Below, in pieces: positions 7,495 through 16,036 of a DNA stretch of 40,478 nucleotides. The stretch is from an uncultured Collinsella sp. (GTDB lineage Bacteria > Actinomycetota > Coriobacteriia > Coriobacteriales > Coriobacteriaceae), in NCBI GenBank assembly GCA_900542555.1, contig UQNU01000014.1, forward strand, positions 1 to 40,478. Direction: 5' to 3'. Below the pieces are notes generated by a model. It was not told the DNA's origin. It ran no database searches and was given only the letters and a program-made list of their open reading frames with translations. Positions within the stretch are counted from its first letter, which is position 1. Each line of letters starts with the position of its first letter. The translations under genes and the position numbers were made by a program.

Positions 7495-7799
7495 AGTATG
7501 CGGCAAAATCAGAGCATGCCATGCACGAGAGAAGTCGGCAAAGCCTCTACTTGCGATTTCTTTGCTTGAAAAGGGCGGTGTGCTCGGGGGTTTGGGAATT
7601 TGCCGCGGACTTCCGTTTTGCGATTCCGGAAGTGCGGGGAAAACCGAGATCTGGCGACCAGACCCTGGTTTTACGCTTCAGCGACCTGCAGTTTTGTTCG
7701 CAAAAATCGGGTTGTGGTCGGGGGTTGCTTATTTTTCCCCGCACTTTCGAAATATGGGCATTCTGGCAGCGATCCAGGTGCCTTATAACGCCATGCAAC
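7495..7799 (+). repeat. Dispersed intergenic repeat, copies B1 and B2
   Basis: Copy B1 starts AGTATGCGGCAAAATC (7495) and includes GGTGTGCTCGGGGGTTT. Copy B2 (7681-7799) has GCAGTTTTGTTCGCAAAAATCGGGTTGTG and ends CGAAATATGGGCATTCTGG ... CCATGCAAC. The order of blocks matches copy A. Short hypothetical proteins predicted through this repeat are probably spurious. The remaining spacer of 7413-8020 holds only the palindrome described separately. Confidence 0.62.
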
Positions 7800-7945
7800 A
7801 GGGCGCAACGCTCAAAATCTACTTTGCAAGAAGCAGGTTCTCCTTGAGCTCGTCTCGTTCGACTAGAGAACTGGACGCGCTTTCGTCCGGCATGGCGAAC
7901 GTCCTTGGCACAATCCCAACGAGCGACACGGTAAAGTCGTCATTT

Positions 7946-7986
7946 CTAACCATTTTGCTAACCATCATGGTTAGCAAAATGGTTAG
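7946..7986. promoter_or_regulatory. 41-bp perfect palindrome upstream of AlbA_2 gene
   Basis: Twenty-base arms around a single central C at 7966, built from two CTAACCAT units per arm. It ends 34 nt before the AlbA_2-domain start codon. A shorter relative follows the same gene (9440-9466). The position favours an operator for the downstream regulator. Confidence 0.72.
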
Positions 7987-8020
7987 AATATGGGTAGAAT
8001 AGAATCGGAAGGCGGACAGC

Positions 8021-9345
8021 ATGAAATTCCAGGAAACAGAGACAGTCGAGCTGAAGGCCGTTGCGCAGGACGGCATCAAGAAGGAGATCGTCGCCTTTGC
8101 GAATTGCGGCGGCGGCACGGTCTACGTTGGCGTCGCCGACGACGGCGCCGTGCCGGGCGTCGAGGACGCGGATGCGTGCGCCCTGCAGGTCTCCAACATG
8201 GTGCGAGACGCCGTGAAGCCGGACGTCACCATGTTCGTCAGCTATAAAACGCTCGACTGCGACGGGAAGGCGGTCGTGGCCGTCAAGGTCCAGCGCGGCA
8301 CGAACCGCCCCTACTACCTAGCGAAGAAGGGCCTGCGCCCGAGGGTGTCTACGTGCGGCAGGGTTACTCCTCCGTCCCGGCGACCGATGCTGCCATCCGG
8401 CAGATGATCAAGGAGACCGACGGCGACAGCTTCGAGGACATGCGCTCCCTCGACCAAGCGCTCACCTTCGAGTCGACGAAAGGGGAATTCGAGACACGAA
8501 AGATCCCCTTCGGCGCGCCGCAGATGCAGACCCTGAAGATAGCCTCATCGGACGGTCTCTACACAAACCTCGGCCTGCTCCTGTCCGACCAGTGCCCGCA
8601 TACCGTAAAAGCGGCCGTTTTCGAGGGGACGGACCAGAGTGTGTTCAAGGATCGCCGGGAGTTCTCCGGGTCCCTCATGCAGCAGCTCGACGAGGTCTAC
8701 GACTACATCGACTTCCACAATCAGACCCATGCCACTTTCCAAAAGCTGCTGCGCGTCGACACCCGGGACTACCCGGAGGTCGCCGTGCGCGAGGCCTTGC
8801 TGAACTCGCTCGTGCACAGGGACTACTCCTTCCACGCCAGCACGCTGATCAGCGTCTACGACGACAGGATCGAGTTCGTGTCAGTCGGCGGCCTTCTGCC
8901 CGGCTTGGAGCTGGAGGATTTGATGATGGGCGTCTCTGCCTGCCGGAACCCGCATCTCGCCAACGTCTTCTACCGCCTGCAGCTCATCGAGGCATACGGC
9001 ACGGGGATGAGGAAGATCATGGAGGCCTACGCGGGTGCGGCCTCTCAGCCGCAAATCATGGCCACGAACAACGCATTTAAAATCGTCCTGCCCAACATGA
9101 ACTTCGCAGCAACGGCAGCGGAAACGCCTGCGGCAAACAGCAAGGAGGCACCCGCTGCTTCCCATTCCCGAGAGGACGAGATCCTGCAGTTCTTGGCAGA
9201 GCACCCCTCAATCACCCGAAGGGAAGCGCAGACGTTGCTCGGGATCGGCCAGTCCACGGCCGGCCGCATATTGAAAGAGATGGTGGATAAGGGGCAAATT
9301 GCAAGGCACGGCGGAGGTCGCACCTTGCGATACGAATTGGCGTAA
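8021..9345 (+). pseudogene. AlbA_2/Schlafen-domain regulator, one frameshift
   Basis: The intact protein would be about 441 aa. The N-terminal AlbA_2 (Schlafen-like) domain is seen in ETETVELKA..., FANCGGGTVYVGVADDG and NRPYYLAKKGLRP. The middle carries the family's second half (REALLNSLVHRDYS, DDRIEFVSVGGL, GVSACRNPHLANVF, EAYGTGMRKI). The C-terminus is a winged helix (ITRREAQTLLGIGQSTAGRIL). Reading shifts frame at 8336-8343: adding one base to CGCCCGAG restores RPEGVYVRQGYSS. Both halves are otherwise well preserved, so the lesion is recent. Such proteins are usually transcriptional regulators or accessory proteins of unknown target. Confidence 0.8.
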
Positions 9346-9439
9346 CGATGTGTCTCTGAGGTAATTGCCCACTACGCCTTCCGTCCAGGCAGGCATAGCA
9401 AAAGAGAGCCGCGACCACTCCCCTCGATTCGATTCATTT

Positions 9440-9466
9440 CTAACCATTCTAACCACCATGGTTAGA
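9440..9466. promoter_or_regulatory. CTAACCA palindrome downstream of AlbA_2 gene
   Basis: ATTCTAACCA and TGGTTAGAAT flank a 3-nt centre, with another CTAACCAT in front. The first 14 bases, CATTTCTAACCATT, are identical to the left edge of the palindrome at 7946-7986. It lies about 95 nt after the gene's stop codon. Confidence 0.6.
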
Positions 9467-9504
9467 ATGTGCCGATTTCCCAGAAGGGCTTGTCTCAGCA
9501 CTGC

Positions 9505-9621
9505 GAAGTTGTGGAGCGTGACGCGGCTGGGGTAGCTGAGCTCTACTATGGTGTCAGCCGTGCTGACACCCAACCCGGCGAACGTTTCGATGGTCTTCGC
9601 CCTTTGCCCTGCGCTGTACAT
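9505..9621 (-). mobile_element. IS3-family transposase OrfA fragment
   Basis: The minus-strand reading MYSAGQRAKTIETF, then STADTIVELSYPSRVTLHN, matches the N-terminal helix-turn-helix of IS3-family OrfA (Y-S-x-E-x-R ... I-x-x-L-G-Y-P-S-R-x-x-L-x-x-W). The segment is about 39 aa, then similarity ends and no OrfB or terminal repeat is present. It is an insertion-sequence scar. The rest of 9346-9781 has no gene I can support. Confidence 0.65.
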
Positions 9622-9781
9622 CCGAATGATCCTACCGGTTCTCTTTTGGCCCAGGATTTCCACCGCAGTCCCAGGGGGCTAGAAGGATAAATCAGGCAGG
9701 GCCATTGCAGCGCTACGTGTTGAGAACTTGGCCAGCAACGAGAAGTTTGTGAAACGTTTTGTGAAGCGTGGCAGGACGAAG

Positions 9782-12019
9782 CTACCTCTCGGCAAAGGTA
9801 CCCCAACCGCCGGCAGGAACGTCGACACAGCTTTCGAGGTAACTCTTCATGATGTCTTCCAATGTGGGTACGCGTCCTTCGGCCAATATGCCCAAGGCAT
9901 CCAGCACATCGAATACGGCGGCTGCGTCATCGACCCCGAGGAGGTCTTCGTTGCACAGGTCCAACCTCGCACCAAGCACAGTATACCCGTGCTGCACAGC
10001 GACCCTCGCAAGGGCATCGTCATCGGCAACCAGCGGGTGCCTTTGGATCTCGACAACCAGCCCATACTCTTCGCCGGGCTTTCTGGAATCAAGATCGAAC
10101 GCGAGCCCGATCTCTTGGACGACGAGCCACGTTTCGGCATATAGCTTCCCTGCCTCGTCCAAGAATAGCCTCGTCATGGCGGGCACGACATCCCCATACC
10201 CAAGAAACTTCCCGCAAAGAAGCGTTTTCGACAGGGAAGAAACCTTCGGATAGCGAGACAGCCACGCCCTGCCCTCTCGAGTTTTAAGCAAGGGGCAAAC
10301 CTCTTCGGGATTTCCAAGCATTTCCGTAAGCATGTAGAACCTGGCACAGAAGGCGGCGGCGGTAATGTTAATCCGAATGCCGGGCGCGTAATGGCTCATC
10401 GGAGTCTCGAAGCCGGCGGCCCTTTCATACGCGCCTCTGCACTCGGCACGCATACCAAGCAAGGCGTAGCACAGGCTCATCTCGAGATAGGGATATCCGA
10501 GGGACGGTTGCTTGTTGAGCGTAGCGAGGCGCTCTTCGGCAATCGAGAGCTGCATTTTTGCCACCTCGGGTTTGTCGTACAGTGTCAGCTGGGCAAGCTG
10601 CCATCGACACTCTAGCGCCGCCATAACCTGCAAGCTTCCCTCAAGGAGGCCTATAGCCTCATCAGTGTACGACACGGCGCGCTCAACGTTCTCTCCCACC
10701 ATTAAGGCTAGGGCAGCGCGTTCTCGCAGCACTTGGGAGCGCCGCAGAATCGCCTCGGGAGGAAGGCCATCCTCCATCACATCCAAATCATGCTCCGCGT
10801 CCCCATCCTTGAAATACCGCATTACGCTCTCAGCCAAAGTATTTAGGGAGCGGTCATCCACCGCCAAGCCCGAAAGCATCGCCCTCAGGTTCATATGGGC
10901 ATAGTAACGTGCATCGGGGTCGCTCACGCACAAAAACCGATCGCATCCTTCGAAGAAATTGAGCACGGGGGCGGGGTCGAGCCCGTCGGCCCACGCGATT
11001 CTTCCCAAGCTCGCCATAGCGACGACGCGCTGTTGCTCGGAAAGGGAGGCATTGCTGAGGGTGCTTTCGACCTCGGCCAAATACAACTTGTTCCTGTCCT
11101 CGATGCTTGCCCCTATCTGCCTCATGAAAAGAAGCCGCAGATTGAAGAGCTGCCCAAAATCGTTGGGGCCAATCGGCGCAAGCGCCTTTTCGCATTCCTC
11201 AATCAACCCCCACCCTTCTTCAATGCCGCCATCAGGCAAGCCGATTTTCGTTTTATTCAATGTTGCATTCTCAAACAGTAGCAAGAGGAACGACTTATTC
11301 CGAACGCCCAGACGCTTGGCTTCACGATACGTCTTCTTGAACTCGTCGTCGGCGACTTTGAACTGACCGTTCACGATATAGCCAACCGCGCGGTTGTGCC
11401 AAAGCTGGACTTTGATGAAAGGGTCTGTCTTGTCGGATATCTCGGCCAAGGCGCTTTCGAGTTCCGCTTGCGACCCAGCACGATCGCAAGCGGAGTCCGC
11501 GATAATATGGAGGGCGAAATGCCTGAAAGCCGGTTCTAAGTTTTCGTCCTCAAGCATCCTTTTTGCAACGCCGTTGTTTCCCAAGTAGATGTTGCAGAAA
11601 ATCCTGTCCTTGTCGAGGCAGGCGAGCTGCCTTCTGGACAGTCGATCACGGTCAACCGAGTTCATCAGCCTGAAGGCAGCTACGTAGTCGCAATCGGGAA
11701 GAGAGGGATCAGCCTTGCCCACTATGTCATCTAGCCGCTGCGCACACCAAAAATAGTTGGCGGGAAGAGCGAGCAGACACACCGCGAGAAAGACCGATGC
11801 CACACCCGTCAACCATAAAAGGCTAAGCCTAACCGATGCAAACAATGCGACGAACGCCAGTGCCACAACAAAGATATCAGCCTTGTAAAACCGCGCCAAA
11901 GCCTGCTTACACAACCACAGCAACGCCGGCGCGACGACAATCGAAACCGCCAGGATAGAAAGGGCCAGGTCAGGCCCCGTGATGATATCAATCGCAGCAA
12001 GGATATCTTGGAACCCCAT
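9782..12019 (-). CDS. 745-aa membrane-anchored helical-repeat (TPR-like) protein
   Basis: I do not recognise the family. Residues 19-37, 47-63 and 67-88 are hydrophobic and should form three membrane segments. The remaining 650 aa are soluble, rich in Ala and Leu and in paired helices (RRQLACLDKDRIFCNIYLGNNGVAKRM, WHNRAVGYIVNGQFKVADDEF, SYLEMSLCYALLGM-type stretches), consistent with a TPR-like solenoid facing the cytoplasm. No nuclease, NTPase or protease motif is visible. The start is secure: GGAGG lies 4 nt before the ATG, and TATAGA/TACAAT -10-like boxes lie 40-60 nt upstream. It stands alone between IS scars inside a defence-rich region, so a sensor or scaffold role in defence is possible but is only inference. 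Confidence 0.7.
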   Translation of the reverse strand: MGFQDILAAIDIITGPDLALSILAVSIVVAPALLWLCKQALARFYKADIFVVALAFVALFASVRLSLLWLTGVASVFLAVCLLALPANYFWCAQRLDDIVGKADPSLPDCDYVAAFRLMNSVDRDRLSRRQLACLDKDRIFCNIYLGNNGVAKRMLEDENLEPAFRHFALHIIADSACDRAGSQAELESALAEISDKTDPFIKVQLWHNRAVGYIVNGQFKVADDEFKKTYREAKRLGVRNKSFLLLLFENATLNKTKIGLPDGGIEEGWGLIEECEKALAPIGPNDFGQLFNLRLLFMRQIGASIEDRNKLYLAEVESTLSNASLSEQQRVVAMASLGRIAWADGLDPAPVLNFFEGCDRFLCVSDPDARYYAHMNLRAMLSGLAVDDRSLNTLAESVMRYFKDGDAEHDLDVMEDGLPPEAILRRSQVLRERAALALMVGENVERAVSYTDEAIGLLEGSLQVMAALECRWQLAQLTLYDKPEVAKMQLSIAEERLATLNKQPSLGYPYLEMSLCYALLGMRAECRGAYERAAGFETPMSHYAPGIRINITAAAFCARFYMLTEMLGNPEEVCPLLKTREGRAWLSRYPKVSSLSKTLLCGKFLGYGDVVPAMTRLFLDEAGKLYAETWLVVQEIGLAFDLDSRKPGEEYGLVVEIQRHPLVADDDALARVAVQHGYTVLGARLDLCNEDLLGVDDAAAVFDVLDALGILAEGRVPTLEDIMKSYLESCVDVPAGGWGTFAER

Positions 12020-12242
12020 AATCCTCCGCTAGACTCGAGTCCAATACTCGTTTGCTATTGTAGCTTGCATTCTATAGTGATCTTCCTTCATGTAGTTTCA
12101 AATAGAACACATGTTTTGGAAATTGTTTTTGCAATGACTGGGATATCCGCAACCCGCCGCCAGCATAAAACGCGCATTGTGAGAATTACCTGATCAGCCA
12201 GTTTGCAAATACTACCAGCGGACTGCATATGCCAGCTCGATT

Positions 12243-12375
12243 GCGAGCTACGAGGGCTTCGCGGCGTGCGCATGTTCACCGGCGACAAGGCCGTCGGCAT
12301 GGTCGGCTCGCTCGCCGAGATGTTCCCTCGGGCCAAGTGCCGGCGCTGTGCAGCGCACTTCATCCGCATACAGTG
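12243..12375 (+). mobile_element. IS256-family transposase fragment
   Basis: The plus-strand frame gives GLRGVRMFTGDKAVGMVG, then SLAEMFPRAKCRRCAAHF, matching the conserved DDE-region of IS256/Mutator transposases (G-D-x-x-x-G-M ... F-P-x-A-x-x-Q-R-C-x-x-H). Only about 40 codons survive, with the usual Q replaced by R, and no terminal repeats are visible. Positions 12020-12242 hold the upstream region of the 745-aa gene. Confidence 0.65.
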
Positions 12376-12518
12376 GTCTACTGCCCCTGCGCCCTGTACA
12401 TAGCCTCGGTTGTCTCGTGGGCGCCGGCCGCCGTCAGGGTGGCGCCGTGCTCATGGCACGCCGTCCAGACGGGCTCGCCCCCGAAAAGCCGTACGAAGGC
12501 GAAAAGTAAGGCGAGAAA

Positions 12519-12629
12519 ATGGCCTTCCTGTTGCACCTGATTGGAATGGGTATGGGGCTGTGCACGCTCGTCGCCTACGCCTGCATCAAGGTAGGGACTG
12601 AAAGCGAAGCGGTTGACGACGCGAGCTGA
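12519..12629 (+). CDS. Possible 36-aa single-pass membrane peptide
   Basis: ATG at 12519 follows an AAGGCGAG ribosome-binding site. Residues 2-24 (MAFLLHLIGMGMGLCTLVAY...) are hydrophobic and the C-terminus is acidic (ESEAVDDAS). An even shorter ORF (12453-12509, 18 codons, MARRPDGLAPEKPYEGEK) ends 9 nt upstream. The layout recalls type I toxins or regulatory leader peptides, but no antisense RNA is evident and the reading frame may be chance in an IS-scarred spacer. Confidence 0.35.
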   Translation: MAFLLHLIGMGMGLCTLVAYACIKVGTESEAVDDAS

Positions 12630-12666
12630 TTAGTGATCGTCAAACTGTTCGGAACCGAACGAAAAT

Positions 12667-12698
12667 AGAGAGGCCCTTTGCAAAAAGGACCTCTCTGC
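12667..12698 (-). terminator. Hairpin terminator after the AIPR gene
   Basis: Stem GAGAGG-x-CCTTT against AAAGG-x-CCTCTC with one mismatch and a 4-6-nt loop, followed on the minus strand by TATTTTC. It lies about 35 nt beyond the AIPR stop codon and could also end the small plus-strand ORF. Confidence 0.55.
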
Positions 12699-12731
12699 TG
12701 ATGGCATTCTAGAGAACAGCCCTGGATTGCC

Positions 12732-14432
12732 CTAAGGCAACAGTAGTGAAATCTTTTCCTTGACCTTACTTGCCATGGCGTAAGACTTAGCAGCTTTGGA
12801 TGTTCCGCCAAGGGCCAGATAAACATCCATCACCATGTCCGCAACAGTTTGAATAATTTCATCTGAAAGCTTGTCAAGGTCGAGATTCTCTATGTCACCA
12901 AATGTCAGGCTATCTTTATTGGACAACATGGAAGCAACGCCCATTATCACGTAAAATCTTATGTCGCTTATTTGGGAACCCTCTAAGTCTCTCTTAATTT
13001 GTGGAAACTTCAGGCAAACCTGTTTTCCGAGACTAGCGGCTCTGTAGTAAGCCTCAAGGTTGCCATCCTGCCCAAATATTTTCTTATATTGAACTTCGTC
13101 AGACAAAAGTGTCGACGGTCTTGCCCTTGCCTGATCCGGCCTGCCGAGAAGTATCGACATCATGCATTGCGCAAGAAAGGAGAGGGTTACGATCTCTTCT
13201 CTCTTCCTCCCCTGGTTTTTGTAATAGTTCTTCCGCCTTTCGTAATACAGTCCATTTCTTTTCATGTAGAGTTCTATCTGGATATGGATTTGGTCAGTAG
13301 CGCGAAGCGATGTCTTTTTCACCTGAGTTTGGTTGTTCGTCGCCAGTATCACTCTGTTTCTGGTCTCATCGCTTCCCGGCACAAGGATTTTTACCATCAC
13401 ATTTCTGGAATCTTCGGCGTCTTCTGTGCGAGACTCCATAAATTTATATATTTCATACGACGTTTGAAGTCCATTAACGATGCGAGGCTCTTCCATTTTC
13501 ACTTCTGCTCCTGCTATTTGGTAGGCTTCAGAAGCCAGTATCGTTACCCCGTTGTTGAGCCACCAGAAATCGTCTTCGCTAGGATGCTCCAACGTTTCCC
13601 TGATTCCTTTGTTGACTGAAACATTTCCCTCGTAATCTCTGACGTTCGCCTCAAAAAGATAGCTACGGAGCTGTCCTTGGTCGTCAGTGAGGAAGCGGTA
13701 GTAATCCGACAAAGACACCAGGCCAAAGACATCCGTTCTCTGAGGAACTGATGCATAGGACCCCGAAAAACGCATAACAAGCCCACTCCCTGCGGGAGGC
13801 GACCAGATGCGCATCAATTCGTCTGCTCCAACTAAAACACACGAAGAACTAAATCGGCTTACGCCGACGATTTCGTCAATGGCAGCGGGAAGCTGCTCTT
13901 TCTGAATCTTAACGCCGTCCGATGGTGAATCCGCATTCGCGATGTACACGAACTTCATTCGGATTTCGTTTCCGGCCATCGCCGCCGCTTGAATCGCTTC
14001 TCTTATTCTTCCAAAAGTATCGATAACGCGATCAGAATATTTATCGTCGAAATCATATAAGTTTTTATCGAATGTCAGAAGGTCATTGCAGGTGTCCTTC
14101 CACTTCAAGAACGCGTCTTCTTTGAATGATTTTGAAACCTTAGTCTGAAGAATAACAATTTCAACCCTTGATCCACGATTGATGTAGTTTTGAATCTGGA
14201 CATCCTCACTCAAGAAATAATTGTTGGCGAAGATGTAAATAGCATCGCAGCCCCCGTCTCGCGACCCTCCAATGAGCCCTTCCGCTATCTCATCGTCGTC
14301 AAGGTCGTATGGAGCCATGTATCGAGAAGAAGCCAACAGTTCAAAGTAGTCCCCTTTAGAACTATATTCAGTCTGCTTAGAGAATTCGTCCGAAATGAAT
14401 CCGTCTATCAGAATCTGGCTGTTGGTTGGCAT
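12732..14432 (-). CDS. AIPR-family phage-resistance protein with nuclease-like N-terminus
   Basis: A 566-aa protein. The AIPR (abortive infection phage resistance) core is seen in FWWLNNGVTILA (289-300), RIVNGLQTS (317-325) and LATNNQTQVKKTSLRA (363-378). The N-terminus has DGGCDAIYIF (59-68, Asp63) and IVILQTK (92-98), a spacing that fits a PD-(D/E)xK-like D...QxK nuclease centre. The family is linked to abortive phage defence, but its mechanism is not settled. AGGAGG lies 5 nt before the ATG. It is a single-gene unit with its own promoter and terminator. Confidence 0.82.
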   Translation of the reverse strand: MPTNSQILIDGFISDEFSKQTEYSSKGDYFELLASSRYMAPYDLDDDEIAEGLIGGSRDGGCDAIYIFANNYFLSEDVQIQNYINRGSRVEIVILQTKVSKSFKEDAFLKWKDTCNDLLTFDKNLYDFDDKYSDRVIDTFGRIREAIQAAAMAGNEIRMKFVYIANADSPSDGVKIQKEQLPAAIDEIVGVSRFSSSCVLVGADELMRIWSPPAGSGLVMRFSGSYASVPQRTDVFGLVSLSDYYRFLTDDQGQLRSYLFEANVRDYEGNVSVNKGIRETLEHPSEDDFWWLNNGVTILASEAYQIAGAEVKMEEPRIVNGLQTSYEIYKFMESRTEDAEDSRNVMVKILVPGSDETRNRVILATNNQTQVKKTSLRATDQIHIQIELYMKRNGLYYERRKNYYKNQGRKREEIVTLSFLAQCMMSILLGRPDQARARPSTLLSDEVQYKKIFGQDGNLEAYYRAASLGKQVCLKFPQIKRDLEGSQISDIRFYVIMGVASMLSNKDSLTFGDIENLDLDKLSDEIIQTVADMVMDVYLALGGTSKAAKSYAMASKVKEKISLLLP

Positions 14433-14463
14433 TCTTCCTCCTAAAGATGAATAAGCTAATGAA

Positions 14464-14492
14464 ATGATACGACTTTTATGATTTTAGTGTAA
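14464..14492 (-). promoter_or_regulatory. Promoter of the AIPR gene
   Basis: On the minus strand TTACAC (14487-14492) and TATCAT (14464-14469) are 17 nt apart, about 30 nt upstream of the start codon. No operator symmetry is visible. Confidence 0.6.
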
Positions 14493-14616
14493 GCACCAAA
14501 ACAACCGCGTCTTAACAGCCTGATAAGCTTTGGGCAAAATCGTCGCAACACTTTATTCAGCATGGGCTGCGGTGACGCAGGCAAACATAGAACGCAGGAA
14601 CATGTGGGCAGATCGT

Positions 14617-14675
14617 GAGTAACCGTCTTTCTCCGTACCGCCCGCTACAGGCGGTACGGAGAAAGACGGTTACTC
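14617..14675. repeat. 26-bp perfect inverted repeat beside hsdS remnant
   Basis: Arms 14617-14642 and 14650-14675 are exact complements around the 7-nt loop CGCTACA. The right arm runs into the frame of the hsdS remnant. Inverted repeats at such loci can be recombination sites for hsdS shuffling; a strong hairpin or IS end is the alternative. Confidence 0.8.
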
Positions 14676-14690
14676 GATAGGTATCTATCG

Positions 14691-15270
14691 GAATGCGACG
14701 CTGCTATATCACTGCATAAACTGGTCGACTTTGGGAACGGTTACGCTTTCAATAGCGGCACTTATTCAGATGACGGCAACTATAAAGTTCAGACAATCAA
14801 GAACGTGCGGGACGGCAACGTTGACTGTTCTGACGCCAATCGTATCGTGAACATTCCTGGCCGCATAAAATCGTATTGCAGACTCATGCTAGGAGATATC
14901 GTGCTTTCGCTCATGGGCAGTGTTGGTAGGGTCGGAATTGTTGCGGAACCTGACTGTTTACTTAATCATCGAGTTGCCGTGCTCGTTTCTGTCAGGAAAG
15001 ACACGCTGACAGGATTTTTTTCTGGTTCTGGCAAACTGCCTTTAAGGAACATATGATTGGCATTGCACAGGGAACTGCCCAGTCTAACCTGAGCGCCTTG
15101 AAAAACTACAGTTGGAGATACCCCATAATTCCGGTGCCATTTCGGCACTTTGCGAGAACTTGATGCCTCTGTTCGATACCATTCTCGACAACAGGATTGA
15201 AATGCAAGCACTTTCCTCGCTTAGAGACGCTCTCCTGTCGATGCTAATGAGCGGGGAAAATCGCGATTGA
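14691..15270 (+). pseudogene. Type I restriction specificity subunit (hsdS) remnant
   Basis: Only the second target-recognition half remains: NGYAFNSGTYSDDGNYK, TIKNVRDGN, LGDIVLSLMGSVGRVGIV and LLNHRVAVL in one frame; HMIGIAQGTAQSNLSALKN in a second; LMPLFDTILDNRIEMQALSSLRDALL up to LMSGE in a third. The frame changes at a run of seven T near 15013 and again near 15150. The first recognition domain is absent. No hsdM or hsdR is in the window, so the R-M system is defunct here unless other parts lie elsewhere. Confidence 0.8.
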
Positions 15271-15290
15271 CGAGGTTGTACAATTTGAAC

Positions 15291-15956
15291 ATGGACAATA
15301 AGGGAACAACGACAAGTTACGAAGGCGTGCTGCCCTCCCATATGCCATTCGATATCTGGGAGGTATACGCCCGTCTCGTGCTTCAATTCCTTGATGAAGC
15401 AACGTATAGAAACCTGTCGCATAGGGACAAACCCGACCTTTGGGATGAACTCCATGACCTGGGAGTCGAGGTAACCCAAGCAATATCTCAAGAAACCCAG
15501 GAGGCGGACGCTTTGTATGCGAAGCTCCGCGAAACGGATGACGCAAAGCTTAAGGAACGGCTGACGGAACGAATCGAGCAGGTTGGTGCTGAGGTGTTTG
15601 ATTGGGGCCTCTTCGGTCCCAGCGGCAAAGATTCTTTTGGCCTGGTTATAGAAGCTTACAAGGAAAAACTTGGTAAGCTAAACGGCGGCGGGTATAGGCC
15701 ATTTGCGCACAATCACCTATTCATAAGGTCGGATGTGCTGGCCGATACGGTAATGCTCGAAGAGGCGCTTGCTGCCTTTCTTTCATTGAGTGCATATTCG
15801 GTCTCTTTCGAGCGCGTCATTTTCACGGTGCCAGGGCATAACTACGATTTCGATCTTGTATCTCAAATGTATAAAGCCATATCGTTCGGAAGTGATGATC
15901 AATTTAGCATCGCTGAACAAGCGAGGGCGCTTGTCTTAGGCGCGGAGATGAGTTAA
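15291..15956 (+). CDS. Protein of unknown function in type I R-M locus
   Basis: About 221 aa from the ATG at 15291 (a TTG at 15267 overlaps the hsdS stop and would add 8 residues). It is soluble and helical, with charged segments (QETQEADALYAKLRETDDAKLKER, residues about 65-90, likely coiled coil) and a C-terminal GHNYDFDLVSQMYKA stretch. I do not recognise a family. Coupling to the end of hsdS suggests that it belongs to the restriction locus, perhaps as an accessory or regulatory factor. It appears intact while its neighbours on both sides are broken. Confidence 0.55.
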   Translation: MDNKGTTTSYEGVLPSHMPFDIWEVYARLVLQFLDEATYRNLSHRDKPDLWDELHDLGVEVTQAISQETQEADALYAKLRETDDAKLKERLTERIEQVGAEVFDWGLFGPSGKDSFGLVIEAYKEKLGKLNGGGYRPFAHNHLFIRSDVLADTVMLEEALAAFLSLSAYSVSFERVIFTVPGHNYDFDLVSQMYKAISFGSDDQFSIAEQARALVLGAEMS

Positions 15957-16036
15957 GCCACCAAATAATCATTTACCGGGACGTAGGCCTACGCTTCAGA
16001 ATTGTTTCCATCGAACCAGGAGGAAAGGAGCCCCCG

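Noticed and set aside
7433..8002. 189-codon plus-strand frame through the dispersed repeat
   Set aside because: It follows repeat sequence whose frame is not conserved between copies, and ends in the operator palindrome.
7819..8118. Minus-strand frame starting in the AlbA_2 gene and crossing the palindrome
   Set aside because: Opposes a convincing gene start and has no ribosome-binding site or known domain; the part after the palindrome might be a small peptide but evidence is too thin.
9550..9570. Palindrome GGTGTCAGC-CGT-GCTGACACC as an operator
   Set aside because: It lies inside the IS3 OrfA reading frame (GVSTADTI) and far from any start codon; probably chance.
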